DNA of 64,000 nt from Pegea sp. RAD2-039 (Eukaryota > Chordata > Thaliacea > Salpida > Salpidae), in NCBI GenBank assembly GCA_034620365.1, contig JAQGEQ010000090.1, positions 62,001 to 126,000 of the forward strand, in the 5' to 3' direction. The notes under the pieces were generated by a model, which was not told where the DNA came from, did no database searches, and was given only the letters and a program-made list of their open reading frames with translations. How positions within the stretch are numbered: the first letter of the stretch is position 1; each line of letters starts with the position of its first letter. Made by a program: the position numbers and the translations under genes. Of the stretch, positions 62,923 through 64,000 are shown piece by piece.

Positions 62923-64000
62923 CTGAGTAACAATTTGACTGATTAAAGATTTATTGAAACTTGCTAAAGATGTAAATTTAACTTTTCATTGTTTTTAATT
63001 ACAATATTTTCCAAATATTTTTTAAAGCGTATTACTTCTGATTATTTTTCTTTTCAGTAAACAATTTTTAAGGATTTTTTTATCAGATTTCTACGATATA
63101 TATTTTTTTCTTTATCTATGTTACATTTACATTATTTTTAGGCTGGATAAAACTGTTTAATCTTAAAACAAACTTTTTAATACCTTTGATGTTTTTCTAA
63201 AGTTTTAATAAATCTTTAAAAGTTAATATTCTAATAAATGATATTTTTCAAACTAACATTGTACTTGTTCACGATAATTAAAAAAAATCAATTTAAAGCT
63301 TTTATTAGTGAATTAATCAATTACTTTCATAAGTATAAGCTGAGAGTTAAAAGTTTTTTAATTAGCATAATCATTTTAAAACTTTTAAAATTCTAATAAA
63401 GTAAACAAGAATTAAATTATTTTTTAAATGTTGGTAAATAACAACGCTGGTTTAACCATTATACATTTGATAACCTTATTAACGTTTTGTGTATCACTTT
63501 TTTCTCATAGTTATAAAATGCTTGCTTTCAAGCTAACAAAAACAACCATATAATCATTACATGCTTTTTATGTTTTTAGGTGAAATTGAATATACGGTTA
63601 ATTATGAAGCTTTGCAAAAAACGTAGATGAAGTTTCCAGATAAAAGTTAACATTTAATGGCTTATATAGACGGCTAAATATTTTCTACGACAATAAAACA
63701 CAGATTACAATGATGACTTATTTTGTTGACATCTAACAAAGTAAAGCTTACACAAAATCATGGTAGAAGCAAAGAAATATACAATTATTTGCGTTTAATT
63801 AAACGTTTAATTAATATCAAAATCATGTTAATAAACAAATACTTTTAAACACATAAATATAAAAACCACAATTTTTTTCAACTCCTTATAAAAGTTTGTT
63901 TAGATAAAAGTATAATAGAATCAATTTTTTATAATCGATTTTATGCAAAGCTTTTATATTCATTAAAGGCAGCAATTAGGTTTTTAAACTACAGTAATCT
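62923..64000. other. AT-rich window end
   Basis: No gene supported. Near 63579 a TTTTTAG is followed by a 15-codon open stretch (EIEYTVNYEALQKT then stop) that could be a terminal exon, but nothing joins to it in the window. Confidence 0.3.

Overview
This is a very AT-rich (roughly three quarters A+T) nuclear segment from an invertebrate animal. Genes are split by GT-AG introns, from under 50 bp in the chaperone gene to 2.4 kb in the receptor gene, and all use the standard genetic code. A receptor of the GnRH/AKH/corazonin class points to a bilaterian. I cannot name the species. Exon structures were built by hand, requiring a GT donor, an AG acceptor and matching codon phase at every junction. 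All junctions of the TRAP1, QRSL1, PDE6D, ATP5MF and receptor models satisfy this.

Layout. 0.3-1.2 kb: ORF1 remnant of a non-LTR retroelement. 1.7-4.5 kb (-): intronless gene for a 927-residue charged protein with seven near-identical 101-residue repeats. 5.1-7.1 kb: retroelement debris. 7.9-10.2 kb (+): 12-exon gene of unknown family, with many S/T-P motifs. 12.8-14.0 kb (+): mitochondrial ATP synthase subunit f. 14.1-15.2 kb: retroelement debris in both orientations. 16.9-17.5 kb (+): one-exon RRM protein with a 54-bp tandem repeat in its 3' UTR. 18.1-19.3 kb: reverse-transcriptase fragment with intact 3' tail. 20.0-21.8 kb (-): PDE6D, in five short exons. 23.0-24.1 kb: second RT fragment bounded by inverted 3' tails. 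26.6-29.7 kb (+): TRAP1, 14 exons. 32.2-34.5 kb (-): QRSL1/GatA, 8 exons, the last unusually GC-rich. 41.6-48.4 kb (-): GnRH-receptor-type GPCR, 8 exons. 48.4-64 kb: almost empty, with one retroelement tail and one candidate exon near 62.8 kb.

The genes form no operon or obvious joint system. Three encode mitochondrial proteins (ATP synthase f, TRAP1, GatA), and PDE6D is a prenyl-protein carrier. The main repeat is one CR1/Jockey-like non-LTR family. Its pieces (PHD-finger ORF1, endonuclease, YADD reverse transcriptase, hairpin-bearing 3' end with an AATAAATA-type tail) occur in a dozen broken copies on both strands, one of them in a receptor intron.

Two gene-level patterns deserve attention. 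Every recognised gene has an intron-acceptor-like AG within about 40 bp upstream of its start codon, which may indicate spliced-leader trans-splicing or 5'-UTR introns. The receptor keeps the GnRH-receptor Asn in TM2 but has His where the TM7 motif normally has Asp or Asn. I found no tRNA, rRNA or CRISPR array.
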